Assembly: GCF_013373865.1 (NCBI RefSeq)
Contig: NC_050467.1
Location: 38,735,132-38,799,131 of the forward strand
Source: Monomorium pharaonis
Lineage: Eukaryota > Arthropoda > Insecta > Hymenoptera > Formicidae
Direction of reading: 5' to 3'
Length of the DNA: 64,000 bases
In this document: in pieces, positions 51,201 through 61,900 of the stretch
How the letters are laid out: the number at the start of each line of letters is the position of its first letter
Numbering within the stretch: position 1 is the stretch's first letter
Notes under the pieces: generated by a model
What the model was told of the DNA's origin: nothing
Databases searched by the model: none
Seen by the model: only the letters and a program-made list of their open reading frames with translations
Made by a program: the position numbers and the translations under genes

Positions 51201-52385
51201 TTGTGTAAGAAGAAAAGGAAAGTTTGAAAATTTCTCCGAATAGTTTTCGTGAAAAATAATCCTCTCCGGGAATCAAAGAATCGTTACTTTGATAAATCGG
51301 TCTATCACAGTTGTAACGATCTACGGATTTTAGACCATCCTCCGTGCCTTATTTTACACTCTTTATTCGGAGTAAACGGAGTAATTTACTCTCTTTTCGC
51401 CGCACGGGGTGCCCTCCGCGGGTGGTTTCCTAGCAGTCACGCAACCTCTACCCGGAATGGCGCACCTAAGAGTTTCACACGTCTGAAAACGAGGGCGAGA
51501 TTTGTCTCATTTAATAATTTTCTTTTAATCGATTAATGCAAATAAAAAATGAGCTTTAGCTTTCGCTATTATCCCGCTTTATCTATGTCAAATACATATG
51601 GTAAGCCTCGCTCTTATTTTTATTTTTTTTTATTATTCCGAAATTAGATTGCATCTCGCTTTTCCTTAAACTTATAATAATAAACTTTATAAGCTTTATA
51701 ACACCATAAAGACGTGGATATATGAGTGTATATAACGTGTGTAAATATACGTGAACGTCCGCAGTGTATTGTGCTCGAGTTCGCTAAACCCAAATGATTA
51801 GGAGGATCAGTCATCCCTGCGGGAGCCTCGTTTTAGTCAGTCAGGTGCGTGCCAATCGCGATATCGCGCCGAGATATCGCGACTTCTCCGGCCTCTTATC
51901 TGACGCCGTGCACGGCTTGGAGAACGTATTTTCCTAAACGGATAAGGTAGGCCGCAAAGGCATCGGTTTGTAGATACGAACGGCAGATGGTGCCTGTTCA
52001 CGGGCACGATGTAGATTCACGAGCTACCGATACGGATTAACGCACGCGTTATCGGAATCGCGTGCGTTAACAGACCGGCCGGTCGCGCCTGAACACTTTC
52101 ACCCGTCGTGCACGACGTTACTTTCTCGCGTTGTAGCGTCTCCTAATCTACACCTGCAACTTACGACTCCCATGTCGCATTGTCGAGCGTCTGGTCGATA
52201 CCGTAAACGGCACTGATCGTCACCGTTGTACATCACTCCCGGCAGCATTTCGGCGGCGGGAAAATAATGATCGTGCGGCTCGTCCTCTAAACAGAACGCG
52301 AGACCCTGCCTGCAATCAGTGACTGCATTTTATATATTTATAAAATTTTGAATAGACTTTACATATTACATGTCGCAATGTACAG

Positions 52386-52428
<43 letters not shown>

Positions 52429-55400
52429 CCGCGAACAGTCGAGTTGAACAAAGCCGATTATATTTATCAATTACAAAAGTCTTTATTCAAAGGATACTGC
52501 TTCAAAGGATATGCATAGTTATGTAGCTTTAAACCACAATAATTAATATTCATATATTATTAACATAAACTATAATTTTAAACACAAAATCCTTGCCGTT
52601 TGAACCACCGCAACGCGGAGTAATACGGAATCATATATGTTCATAATTAATATATTCATAATTACAACTTTTATTTATAATGATAGCAATATAGTTTTCG
52701 TACAACAATTTCGTGCTCGTATAATTTGCAAACATATTAAATGCAAACATTCGTAATTATTCCTCTGTAATAGTCGCGGAAACGTGTAACAGTATTTACT
52801 TTAAACAGCGTGCATGATCACGTTATAATACAACAATGAGCTTATATTGGATTTTCGTTGGATACAAGAAATGAGAGGTTCTATTCTAATTCACTATTCT
52901 AATATGCTGCAATAATATTGTTCGCGTTTATCCAGCGTTCGCAGTTGTCCACTCTCTCCTAAAGCATACTATTACCCCATCTACTCAAGCAATACAGAAA
53001 TGTACCTAAAGCGAATTGAATCGATTGAACGAACATCTTTGTGAATCTTCTTTTTCTTTGATCGTATGTTACTTGGAATTTCTTTATATTATAATTGATA
53101 GGGTTTTGATTCTTTTTCAGAAGTCTCAACTCGTTCTAAAAAAAGAGTACTGCCGATAAAATGTGAAAAGAAAACGACAACTTGAATATCGTAACCTTAC
53201 ATTTTTGTTATACGAATATTAGTAATTTATGACGATCGTTTGCCGTTTCATATCGCGGATCACCGGGCGCGTTCGTTCCACGAGACAACGACCGAGGCGC
53301 AGTTCTTAATTTAATTTGAAATTTACGGCCGTAGATCACCCTGTATTTCTCCGCTTCTAGAGAAGTAGATGAGGAAAGCAGCTTTGCTGCCGGCGGACTT
53401 TAATAAAGCCGCCAGCGAAAAAGCAACAAGCATTCAGCTCACTCGATGTACGAGCGCAGGTAGCGCCGGGAGCACTCGGACCATTTTTTCGTGATGTACA
53501 TGTCACCGGGGTGCATAACGGTGGTCTCCGTGTATCCGTTTCTGTGATAAACTATACCGGGACAGCCGTTCTCCCGCTGCACGTCGTGGGACATACCCAG
53601 GCTGGTAATGAGAAAAAGAAAATCGGCTTTTCGGAGTGGAATATTTATTGGGGCATGCGCGCGCGCGCGTCGTACGGACTCGCTCTCTTAAAAGGTATCT
53701 CGAGGTACACGAGGAGTCGCTTCATACATTAAACAACGCTCCCGACCGTGACTTATTTACGACGACGCTACGGCATACCATTATTTTCATTCTCGGGCAA
53801 AGAAATGGTCTTTAGGAATTTATTTTGGATTTCCTCCCCCCCCCCATCTCCTCCCGCCGACGACGCGAAGAGGCTAATCGATAGCGCGATCGACCGTAGG
53901 GAAATGGTTATCGGGATGAAAAGAATATCCGTTTTAGAATATGTCCTCAGTCGAAATAAGGATATATTGTGTTCGTCACAGAATGTTACGTCAATATTAC
54001 CAAGTCAATTTTGTTGTTCGATGTGACCACTTAATTACGAGATTAATGAGATTAATGTAAAGTATTGTTTTTTAGAATTACCTGCGTATATTTCGTTTCT
54101 TTTTTTGCGGCTCGATGTACAATGTAATTACTCGAAATTTTTTGGCATCTAATTAAGAACGAATCAAATTAATTACGAACTTACGTGTGACCTATCTGAT
54201 GAGCTATATGATAACCGGTTGGTAGACCAGCGTCTCTCACAATGGCTGCGCCTCTCAAAGGATCGCACGTACCAGCGATCGTGGATGTACCAGTGAAGCC
54301 ACAGAGGTTTCTCGAGACACAGATATCTAATCTAATAAGTTATCGTCAAAAGGCTGAGTACCCGTAATCTTAGGATTAAATTGAGTTTCCGACAGAATTG
54401 CCTTGCGCCGCGTACCTGCTAATGAGAATCGCGCAATCGTGGTGATTTGGGTGGGAATCGTCGCCGGGATTCATGGTGTACTGCCACTCTTGGAAGTGCT
54501 TCAGCGTCGCATCCGCGTCTCGATTCGCTGACAAATTCATCTGCGTTGTATTCGACGAAAATATCAAGTTGGCACGAATTCAAAACGCGTGGAAAAAGAT
54601 ATGGTCCAAATTATAATCCGAATACTTTCCATTGTGCAAAGATCTCCTTAGATAAATTCTTAGATAAAAAGACCTTCGATAAAACAATACCATTTAATTG
54701 GAAGAGGCGGAACGTTTCTGCTATGTAATTTACCTTATTTTCCTCTACTTCTAATCTTATAATTCGCACTATAGTCAGCTGCATGTGTACGCCTAGACTG
54801 ACATCGTGAAATAATCCTGCAGCCTAAGAAAAAGAAGCTCTCTTAAGAATACGTATAACCAGATTTATAAAATTTTACGAAGACTTTTAACTCGCCATAT
54901 TGAAGAGCGTTAGTATGTAATTTTCGACATCGAAATTCTTGTAATAGTCCAATAAAGATTTGTCCAACACGACTAGTAACTCTAGCGTGTATGACTTGTT
55001 CTCGATTAATCTTGCTGGTACTCTTTTCTGCGGATTCAAAGCACGCTTGGCAATGATCCTAGACGTTTCGCCGATGACATTGCAGAGAGCATCCTGTACG
55101 GCTTGATACTCATCTGGACTCCTTTTATACACGATATGCGGTTGCTCCATTTCTTTGCTAAAGTCATGCCCAGCCACTGGCTCGATCATATACCATGCGT
55201 GCTTCGTTTTAATGTATCCAACCTAAAAATTAATATAACAAAATCCTGGAATCCTGAAATGTTGCCATTTCTGTACTTCGAAAACAAATTAATTAAAGTT
55301 ATACCAAATTTTGAATTTAAATGCTTTTACCCTATTTTTAAATACAATAGTTCCTTACAAAAATATATGAATATGAATATACAAATATCTAAGGTAAAAA

Positions 55401-57770
55401 CTATTTGCGTGCCTTTGTTGCATCATTTTTTATAATAAAGATATTTTATTTCATACTTTGAGTTTATTATTTTGCACATTGATTAATAATTGTTTTATTT
55501 GTGTTTAGAGCACTAAAAAAAGAGTGCCGACTCTAACTCCACTCTTTTTCCTATTTTATTTTCATGCGATCTTTAGTGATTGCGCTCTTTTTTTACAGAT
55601 ATGCAAACATTTTTTAATGATGATCTATTTTGTTACAAAATATATTTAATAACGGCTTGATTTTGTAACTTTTTGATTTGAAAAGTATTAAATGGATGTT
55701 TACTCTTCTTGTTACCAGAACGAAACACGTTCAGAATAAAATACAATAAATATTATATTTCATATAATATAAAAGATGATGCAACGAAATTATTTAAATA
55801 ATTTTTCTCATTAGCTATCTGTATATTAATTCACAAAACCTTTCAAATACGCCTCGTATATTTATAAAAAACTAATGGTGCTAGAACATTCAATTAAGAA
55901 TAATGCTAGAACATTCAACTAACAAGTCCATAACAAGTAGATAGAGCGCTGTCTTCCGATTGGTTCCGCACACGAGCTCGATAATGGCATTGCGTGTCTC
56001 GCAATCGCCTCAGTTGCATATTGTTTAAAAAATTCTGCGATTTGCGTCGAGTCTCGACTACCGCACCTGGTCCAAGAAGTCGATGGTTTGGATAGAGTTC
56101 TATATGATACTCTTCGTGATCAATGCGCAGGCGATAATGAATGGCATCGTCATCTAACGTCCGATTTTGATAAAAAGAGCGCTCAAAGTGATGAGGTATT
56201 TGATGAGATATAAAACTTCCATCCGATCTGACCCTTCGCGGTATCACTACTTCGTGTCCGTCCGGTAAATCAGCAGCACGCGTATAACGTCCTCAAGAAA
56301 AAAAATCAAATGTAATTTCACCTTTAATATAAACGATAATGATATTTTTCATATACACATGTGGTATATATAATATATAGTATATATAATCGTATAACTT
56401 TAATTAATATGCAATTTCTAAGTTATATATAATTTTTAGCAATATTATAATTAACAATTAAAATTTCTGTTTGTAGTAAAACAATTCTGAAAATTGAAAT
56501 GCCATAATAATTACTGATGTATGGATATTATTAAATCAATTAAAAGTAAATTTTGTTACTGTCATAATATTTAATATTTGTTTTTAGTATAATTTTATTG
56601 GGTTCTATACAAATATATATACATATATGTATGTATAATGTATATATGTATATCTATTATTGATGAATTTATAGCTAAAATGTATTATTTGAATATTATA
56701 CTCGAGTGTATGTTTTATTCACCGATGTATACACGTTTTACTTTATTATGATGTTAGGTACATACATTTTCATTTTCATGAAAAATTTGCGTGGAAATTT
56801 AATAAATCAAAAGAATATGTCTTTTTAAATAATAAATAAATATATATATATATATATATATATATTTATTATTTAAATCTATATCATCGATAATATTTTG
56901 TTATTGACCACAAGCCATTATTTAGTCCTCATCATTACATAATAGCATTAATGCTGTTGCATCATGGAATAGGTATTCAAATTTCAGTTTCCTATAGACG
57001 CTTCGGTGAATGTATCAACACTGAGTGGCGACTGATAGACTCTACATAATAGATTTATAAATCAAATTGACAAATTGCGACAAAAGCGAAAGAATCGATT
57101 TTATTTCTGACTTAAAAAAAATGTTAAGAATAATCGATCGATTTATAAAGCTGTATAGGCGAAGCTGACAGAAGAAGCTGGATAGATACCGATATTATTG
57201 AGAGACGCAAATATTCTCATCAACAGAAATATTTTCATTTTCGTCTTTCTGGACATCGTTCTGTTACGAAAATACAAGAATACTTTTCCGTCTAGGTGAA
57301 AATGTTACAGAAGGCAAAGTCTCTCAATATCAGGTATCAATTTTGTCGTTATGCACCGCAGGAGAATACGATAAGACAGAGAAAAGACATAGGAAAAGAG
57401 AGAAAGATAAAGGGAGAGACAGAGGGAAAAAGAAAAGAATGAAGCCACGGCAAGCACGTACAATGGATCATCATTTCGTGGTATAAGCGCAGCAGTTTTC
57501 TCGCTTGGCAGTGCTATATCATAGAAAAATGTCACTCGCACACACACAGCATTTCCTCTTAAAAAAAAATTACTCGTCCCATTTCAGACCATCGAAAATT
57601 TAATTAATAATCGCTTAATTAATTTGTGATAATACGTGTTTGAAAATGAACGCTTTAAATTAATTTTATAAACCAAATAACACGCAATAATAATAATATT
57701 TTACATATTATTTGATACTATTTGATATACTTTAATATTATTTGATACTTTTACAATAAAATTAATTTTA

Positions 57771-57816
<46 letters not shown>

Positions 57817-58819
57817 TTTTCATTTCGCTAATATATTTTAAGAGTTTGAGAAGAAGTGTTATTACTCGGACAAGTAATATATGAACGATAAGTTCACTAA
57901 AAGATACCATGTCATCATGCCATAGCAACTAGAAGGATCTCCTTAAATCGAGTTCATAACGAAAAGAGAACGTGCTTTCGTTTTCGGCATCCGCAGTTAC
58001 GACTGCAATGCAGACAAGGGAGAGGGTGGCATAGGGATATGATGTACAATAGGTCATCTTCTCGTACCGCGACCTACTAGTCTTCTCTCTGCTGCTCGCG
58101 AAACTGCGAAAAATAGCTCTCGCGTGCGCCCTGTGCTCGACACGAGGAAAGCTCTGCTCTGATAGGTGGCAATGACTTTCTCGAAATAGGACAGACTGAT
58201 AGGGTGCGGAAAAGCTTTAAAAGGAATTGACATGGAAATTTTTTTTCCGTAGGAAATTATATGGAGAAACAGCCCACTATATAACTAAGCTCTATAACAT
58301 TATCACTCAGTGCATACAACAAACATATAGGTTCATTATAATTTAATGTTATATTTGCGTGCGTTATGTATTTTATGTTTTATATTTTATCAGCGTTTGA
58401 GCATGTTTGTTATTCGTATCGTCACATGCATATATTTTTCTCTATAATTTATCTCTACAGTTTCTTTTCGCGAGATCAAACTCTCGTATATAAATATTAC
58501 TACTTTGAAGGGGAAAATGGAATAAAAAATTTAGTTAAATACAGCAAATTGGTTAAACATTGCAATGTTTTTGAAAAATCGAAATATTAAACTAGAACTT
58601 TGTTTTTTACTAATTAATATTGATGACAAAGTTGAATTGATTCAATCAAGTCCGTAAATTAAAAATAATTTAATTAGAAGAGTTAATTTTGAAAAGTGCA
58701 AAAAAAATTAATCGAGACAGAATATATGTACCTTGATAACCGGTATAAACTTGTTGGCTATGAAACGTTACGAGCACGAGCAGGCAAATAGATGGATAAG
58801 ACGACAGGCGTTTCATCAT
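44459..58819 (-). CDS. ADAMTS gene C: paralogue of B with Gln in the active site and an in-frame TAG, 16 exons
   Basis: Exons from 5' to 3': 58819-58732, 56291-55924, 55222-54896, 54823-54734, 54540-54416, 54331-54185, 53601-53443, 52309-52165, 51482-51390, 48426-48217, 47878-47764, 47685-47443, 46743-46623, 46403-46289, 45840-45590, 45239-44459. They sum to 3378 bases with consistent phases. The domain order equals gene B: signal peptide, prodomain, metalloprotease from about residue 230, disintegrin-like, TSP1-1, Cys-rich, spacer, TSP1-2, TSP1-3, tail. Two lesions are seen. The zinc motif reads HQIGHTLGMSHD (residues 377-388): three His are kept but Gln replaces the catalytic Glu. Codon 561 is TAG, inside TSP1-1. 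Family knowledge says the Glu is essential, so the protein should not be proteolytic. It may be a pseudoenzyme made by readthrough or RNA editing, a truncated protein, or an early pseudogene; a sequencing error at the TAG is also possible. Intron 15 uses a GC donor and intron 3 probably does. Confidence 0.92.
45590..45840 (-). CDS. Gene C exon 15: end of spacer and second TSP1 repeat (GC donor)
   Basis: Starts VEAKENVTLKYSLGLKQR, then WDFVDWEKCSAGCGPGEQ and SCNQAPCIPR. It covers gene B exons 15 and 16 in one exon. A TGA just upstream in frame fixes the acceptor at TGACAG. The end is CCG CG|GCAAGT: a consensus GC donor that gives the phase-2 join to TGG. The nearby GT (CAA|GTTTAC) would shift the frame. 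Confidence 0.9.
46289..46403 (-). CDS. Gene C exon 14: spacer
   Basis: Encodes NRLGMFEVPGSKAWLG and LNIPGPVTKDLIIL. The N(R) start and GP....(L/I).I.. end match gene B exon 14. Acceptor ATTTCAG, donor GTAAAC, phase 0. Confidence 0.88.
46623..46743 (-). CDS. Gene C exon 13: spacer
   Basis: Encodes LKKITDVPVGARNIRIEEAE and IVVRTKNTKTVLIDG, the PVGAR.(I)RI.E spacer block. Acceptor TTAAG is AG with a weak pyrimidine tract. Donor GTAAAT, two bases left over, as in gene B exon 13. Confidence 0.9.
46900..46929 (+). repeat. (CA)n tract in gene C intron 12
   Basis: CA run with CATA interruptions. Confidence 0.85.
47443..47685 (-). CDS. Gene C exon 12: cysteine-rich domain, main part
   Basis: Encodes DPCALYCMSETNLVTSL, DICIGGMCREIPCDLDIE, and DVCGVCRGDSTSCTLKQG. 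The acceptor in GTCTGAAG keeps the frame (split codon G+AT). The more obvious CCTAG at 47705-47706 would shift it. The intron is then 78 nt. Gene B has an extra intron after its matching CISGTCR. Donor GTAAGA, one base left over. Confidence 0.87.
47764..47878 (-). CDS. Gene C exon 11: cysteine-rich domain, start
   Basis: Encodes PCEIGAPSFRDVQCAEFNDW and IHRWVAYNLPE, equivalent to PCDPTKPPYRAVQC and LHQWKPY of gene B. Donor GTACAA, one base left over. Gene B has no intron here. Confidence 0.9.
48217..48426 (-). CDS. Gene C exon 10: first TSP1 repeat, interrupted by TAG
   Basis: 210 nt, same length and phases as gene B exon 10. Begins WCYQMKCLMVGEQPG, then WGAWSSWSRCSRTCGSG, then AVRQCN, TAG at 48288-48286, and PTPSKGGSYCVGDRKRHK to the end. 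Family alignments usually have a polar residue before P.P at this place, and one C-to-T change from CAG would create TAG. Coding similarity continues unbroken after the stop. Confidence 0.92.
48286..48288 (-). other. In-frame TAG in gene C, codon 47 of exon 10
   Basis: Reading right to left the codons are CAA TGC AAC TAG CCG ACC. Both sides are clearly TSP1 coding sequence in the same frame. The exon length (210 nt) and its splice sites match the intact paralogue, so no indel is implied. Confidence 0.9.
48427..51389 (-). other. Gene C intron 9
   Basis: 3.0 kb, AT-rich apart from a CpG-rich patch near 49730-49960. Holds a GA tract at 48629-48656 and an A run near 49668. No other exon recognised. 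Confidence 0.75.
51390..51482 (-). CDS. Gene C exon 9: disintegrin-like domain, second part
   Basis: 93 nt encoding TCETLRCAIPGRGCVTARK and PAEGTPCGEKR. Aligns with GCETLWC and ADGTKCGENK of gene B exon 9, but the usual Trp is Arg. Acceptor TTTTCAG, donor GTAAAT, phase 0. It is isolated inside a 3.7 kb region and easy to miss. Confidence 0.87.
51483..52164 (-). other. Gene C intron 8
   Basis: Contains a short CpG-rich stretch at 51770-52110 with a near-palindrome GATATCGCG...CGCGATATC-type sequence (about 51859-51881). No ORF of interest. Confidence 0.7.
52165..52309 (-). CDS. Gene C exon 8: disintegrin-like domain, first part
   Basis: Encodes QGLAFCLEDEPHDHYF, AEMLPGVMYNGDDQCRLRY and QCDMGV before a consensus GTAAGT. 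Matches MLPG.MY....QC in gene B. Phase 0. Confidence 0.92.
52310..53442 (-). other. Gene C intron 7
   Basis: AT-rich, with a (GA)n microsatellite at 52388-52424. No exon recognised. Confidence 0.75.
52388..52424 (+). repeat. (GA)n microsatellite
   Basis: About 18 uninterrupted GA units within gene C intron 7. Confidence 0.95.
53443..53601 (-). CDS. Gene C exon 7: third zinc histidine and Met-turn region
   Basis: Continues TLGMSHDVQRENGCPG with the third zinc-binding histidine, then TVMHPGDMYITKKWSECS, equivalent to IMSP...WSSCS in gene B. Ends YLRSYIE across a GTGAGC donor. Four residues longer than gene B exon 7. Confidence 0.93.
54185..54331 (-). CDS. Gene C exon 6: catalytic helix with HQIGH (Glu to Gln)
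   Basis: 147 nt, the same as gene B exon 6. Encodes RLDICVSRNLCGF, TCDPLRGAAIVRDAGLP and GYHIAHQIGH. The codons CAT CAG ATA GGT CAC at the active site give Gln where the family has the catalytic Glu. Donor GTAAGT is consensus, so the exon itself is not decayed. Confidence 0.94.
54416..54540 (-). CDS. Gene C exon 5: metalloprotease
   Basis: Encodes ADATLKHFQEWQYTMNPGDD and NHHDCAILISR. The exon is 125 nt with two bases left over, as in gene B exon 5. Acceptor ACGCAG, donor GTACGC. Confidence 0.94.
54734..54823 (-). CDS. Gene C exon 4: metalloprotease
   Basis: 90 nt encoding AAGLFHDVSLGVHMQLTIV and RLEVEENK, matching the ADAMTS block (A/S).LFHD.S(I/L)G. Acceptor TTCTTAG, donor GTAAAT, phase 0. 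Too short to appear as a long ORF; found by homology to gene B. Confidence 0.85.
54896..55222 (-). CDS. Gene C exon 3: end of prodomain and start of metalloprotease
   Basis: Starts VGYIKTKHAWYMIEPVAG, aligning with gene B exon 3. It covers what gene B splits over exons 3 and 4, up to YILTLFNM. The protease begins near KSYTLELLVVLDKSL. The end is ambiguous. A GC donor (ATG|GCGAGT) gives NMAAGLFHD, the same length as NMVSDFYHD in gene B. A GT donor 4 nt later (A|GTTAAA) with a later acceptor gives a one-residue shorter join. The first is preferred. Confidence 0.85.
55924..56291 (-). CDS. Gene C exon 2: prodomain
   Basis: Encodes DLPDGHEVVIPRRV, YRLRIDHEEYHIELYPNHR, TQCHYRARVRN and ends STCYGL before GTTAGT. 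Same blocks and same phase-0 end as genes A and B. The usual CDG is CYG here. Confidence 0.93.
56826..56877. repeat. (AT)n palindrome
   Basis: AAATAATAAATA, an (AT)n core, then TATTTATTATTT: a self-complementary tract able to form a cruciform. Confidence 0.9.
57780..57816 (+). repeat. (CT)n microsatellite
   Basis: CT run with one TTT interruption; produces a spurious Arg/Glu-rich ORF on the - strand. Confidence 0.9.
58732..58819 (-). CDS. Gene C exon 1: signal peptide
   Basis: Two consecutive ATGs (58819 and 58816) open MMKRLSSYPSICLLVLVTFH, a basic start followed by a hydrophobic core, consistent with a signal peptide. The exon ends one base into a codon before GTACAT. Joined to exon 2 it gives QGRYTR, matching gene B. 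Either Met could be the start. Confidence 0.82.
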
Positions 58820-58928
58820 AGTATCGTGCGATCTTATCGCGACGTGTAACTGTCTCTGGCAGACCGGGAATGTCAATTCGATTGATAAAATTAAGGGGGC
58901 TAACTTGTTTGATGTAGGGCGTGTTATA

Positions 58929-58936
58929 CATATATA
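58929..58936 (-). promoter_or_regulatory. Candidate TATA box of gene C
   Basis: TATATATG on the - strand, about 110 nt upstream of the gene C start codon, so transcription could begin near 58900. Based on motif and spacing only; the flank is an alternating TA/CA tract that could give this by chance. Confidence 0.3.
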
Positions 58937-61900
58937 CACACGTTGTGGAGCGACATATCGATTTTGAAACAAAAGGGTCGACGACCACGCATTGCTTGTC
59001 AAATCAATCTATTTTTTCGTATATTTTTCTACACAGTCTGAATGTTGTCATATTTACACTTCCTGTTGCAAATTTCCTCGATATCGCAACGGGTTATAAC
59101 GTCAACAGCACCGTTTGGAAATTTTAGTTTTAGTTCCACTTCAAAGTAGAATATATACTTCATTTATTAAATAAATTTATTATTTTCTTTTGCGTGAAAT
59201 ATTAAAATCATACTTAGAAACACAATATAATGTTTTTAATTTTAATTAGATCACAGAAAAATACAAGTTTAATAATAAATAAGTTATTCAACAAAATGTC
59301 CATTAGAAGATTTTAATTATATGTTTATCGATAAAATTATATAATTAGTCAGAATACAAGTTCTCTGTTGACATTTAATTTAATTCTCGTGTGCACATGT
59401 GCAAAGGGCGAATAAAGAAATTGTACTTTAATCGTGTGCAGTAAAGACCGTTCTTGGCCGTAGCGGTGACATATAATGGGGTCGTTCGATGCAATCTCCT
59501 TATCGTAAAGTTCGGATTAAAACGGGCAAAAAATACGGCTACGCTTGACCTGAAAACTTGGCCTTGCCGCGTAATTTCCGGAACGCGAAGTTTTTCCACG
59601 CGGGTTGCGAGCGATCTCGGAAAGGGACGCGATTACGCGGAAAAAAGTGTGCGATTAATTGAGCGAGCGGAAGCTCTCGATGGGAGGATTGCAGGTTGCT
59701 CGCTGTTTTGCGCTCGTGCAAAAATAGTGTTCATTAAAGCACCGCACGCACGATTGACCTCCACTGTATTCGTGTTCACGTGATTTTTATAAATGATTTT
59801 ATTAACTTCTCCTCAATAAATAGCAAATTAATGAGAGACGCATTAATCATTTTATCACAAAACGTTTTACTTCCTTATTAAGAATAGAAGAAATTTTATA
59901 ACTTAAGTGATAACATTAAATATTATGCTAGCGTAAATTGCCCAAATACTGAAAATCCAATACTTACTTAAATGCTTTTTTTAATTGAAGATTGAAGTTT
60001 TACTTTTAACGAAATATTATGACAATAGACTTGTTACAACTTTAAGAAAAATCTTAAAAATATCTATTACGGATGGTAATTTTAAATAATATTTTCAAAG
60101 CAACATTTTAAAAAAATATAAGTGATATCATGTGCGATCATTTTGAAACGTTTGTTGCCGGTTTTATCATTTTTGTTTACAGTATGGAAATATGAGCTCG
60201 CAGATGCGGAGCACAGGGCGTGTAAACGTGAGATCTTTTTTCATTTTTTCGAAATTCATCCGGAGGAAGTAACGAAGAGCTAGGCGGAGACGAAAGAAGA
60301 GGCTGCACGCGAAAGCTTCGCTATTTTTGTACGGAGCCTCCTCTCGTTTTACACGGACATAATGATCTTTTCGTCGGGAACAACCGCGAGTCGTTACGTA
60401 CGGGGCACCTCGTTACCTGCGATCGCATCGGGTATACAATTGGTCGTTATTTTACAACATGTTCTCCCGATGCTCCCGTACATATCCTTCAATGAGGAAG
60501 GCACGGTTTCAAACGCGGGACTGAAAGGGCGTCTCTCTAACGTCGATTTTCTGAATCTACTGACAAGAAAACGAAGCTGGTGAAACGCGATGCACGTCTG
60601 CCACGTTTTGTCCCGAACTTTTTAGCCGTCCCGTGCTGACGATGCTTTAACGACCCGTTTCTTCAAGAACGATTCTTTACGAACGTGGTGTATCCTCGAT
60701 CAGGATGTGGTCACTTGCTTCCGAATGCGGTGGTGCACCGAGCTGTCGGGATGTATCGCGACCGGTCTAAGCTTTACGGGATCCAAGAGAGTTTCCGTAG
60801 CATTTTTCAAAATAAGTTACCGCTGTGAGAAACAGAAGTACATCGCTCGCGCTCGAGATTTATGAGATTGTGCGTTGTCTATTATATTTTATTTTGTTCA
60901 CGGAAAACTGCAATTTCTGTAACAATGAATGGTCCCTCAGTTTCTTTAGCTTCTGGCATAAAAGTATCTTTTATTCTGCGGAATAATCTTATATAACTAT
61001 AACAATCATTTTCCGGATATTATATTTCGTTCTGTGATAAATGTATTCTGTACGACAGTGAATATTACAGTGAATAAAATTTTCACTAACAAAATATTAT
61101 TTACATTATTATTTTGTGTAATTATAGAGTGTGTTTCGTCACCTATTTATAATGTTACAAATCTTCTCATCACCTGTTTGTTATATTATAAATTAGAGAT
61201 GCGCTGTACTTCGAACGTTGAAGGAACAGTAGTGATGTAAATAGGATCATGTAATTTTGTTTGTTATTTACTTTCAAAGACGAAAATACTACCGTTGTTC
61301 GTCTGCGTAAAAAAATTGATCTATTCTATAAAGTTTCTATAGCGATACTTTCTTCTCGTAATACTGTTTTCCCTTTGCTTTTTAAAATGTTTAGCGCGCA
61401 TAAACTTCCGGACATGTCTCGAAGAAAAAGATTTGATTGCGCGCTCGAGTCATTCATGCAGCGCCTTCTTTACTACTTCGTCGTGGAAAGCGCGCGTTCT
61501 CTCTCGTGGTGGTATCGAGAAAAAAGGAGTGCTATAACCCGCTTGAGATATTGCCAGCAATTCGTACGAAGTGCACGAGGGCGCTCTTCTGCTACGCGTA
61601 CAACTGCCCACGTCTCGTAAAAACTTTTCATCAGCTAAAATTTGAGCGCTCTTAACCGTTAAGACTGGGCAACTTTGACTCCTCGCAGATTTTTATATGT
61701 TGATCCTTTAAACGGAATTTTGATAGACTAAGACATAAAAAAACAAGGTTTCTCTGTGGTTCACATGCTATTTTAAAGTTAAATCGTATGTTTCGAAAAA
61801 ATAACGAAATATCTGCGTTTGTTATTACAGTATTACATATTGATAAAATGAATACAGAGAAAAATAATAAATTCGATCCATTGTTAATAAGGGTAATTAT

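Larger units (their letters stand above)
56292..58731 (-). other. Gene C intron 1
   Basis: 2.4 kb, very AT-rich. Contains a palindromic AT tract (56826-56877) and a CT tract (57780-57816). A more GC-rich part at 57950-58220 holds no recognised exon. Confidence 0.75.

Noticed and set aside
54907..55189. Gene C exon 3 read as a separate small protein starting MIEPVAG
   Set aside because: Upstream in-frame residues VGYIKTKHAWY match ADAMTS prodomain sequence and a good acceptor precedes them.
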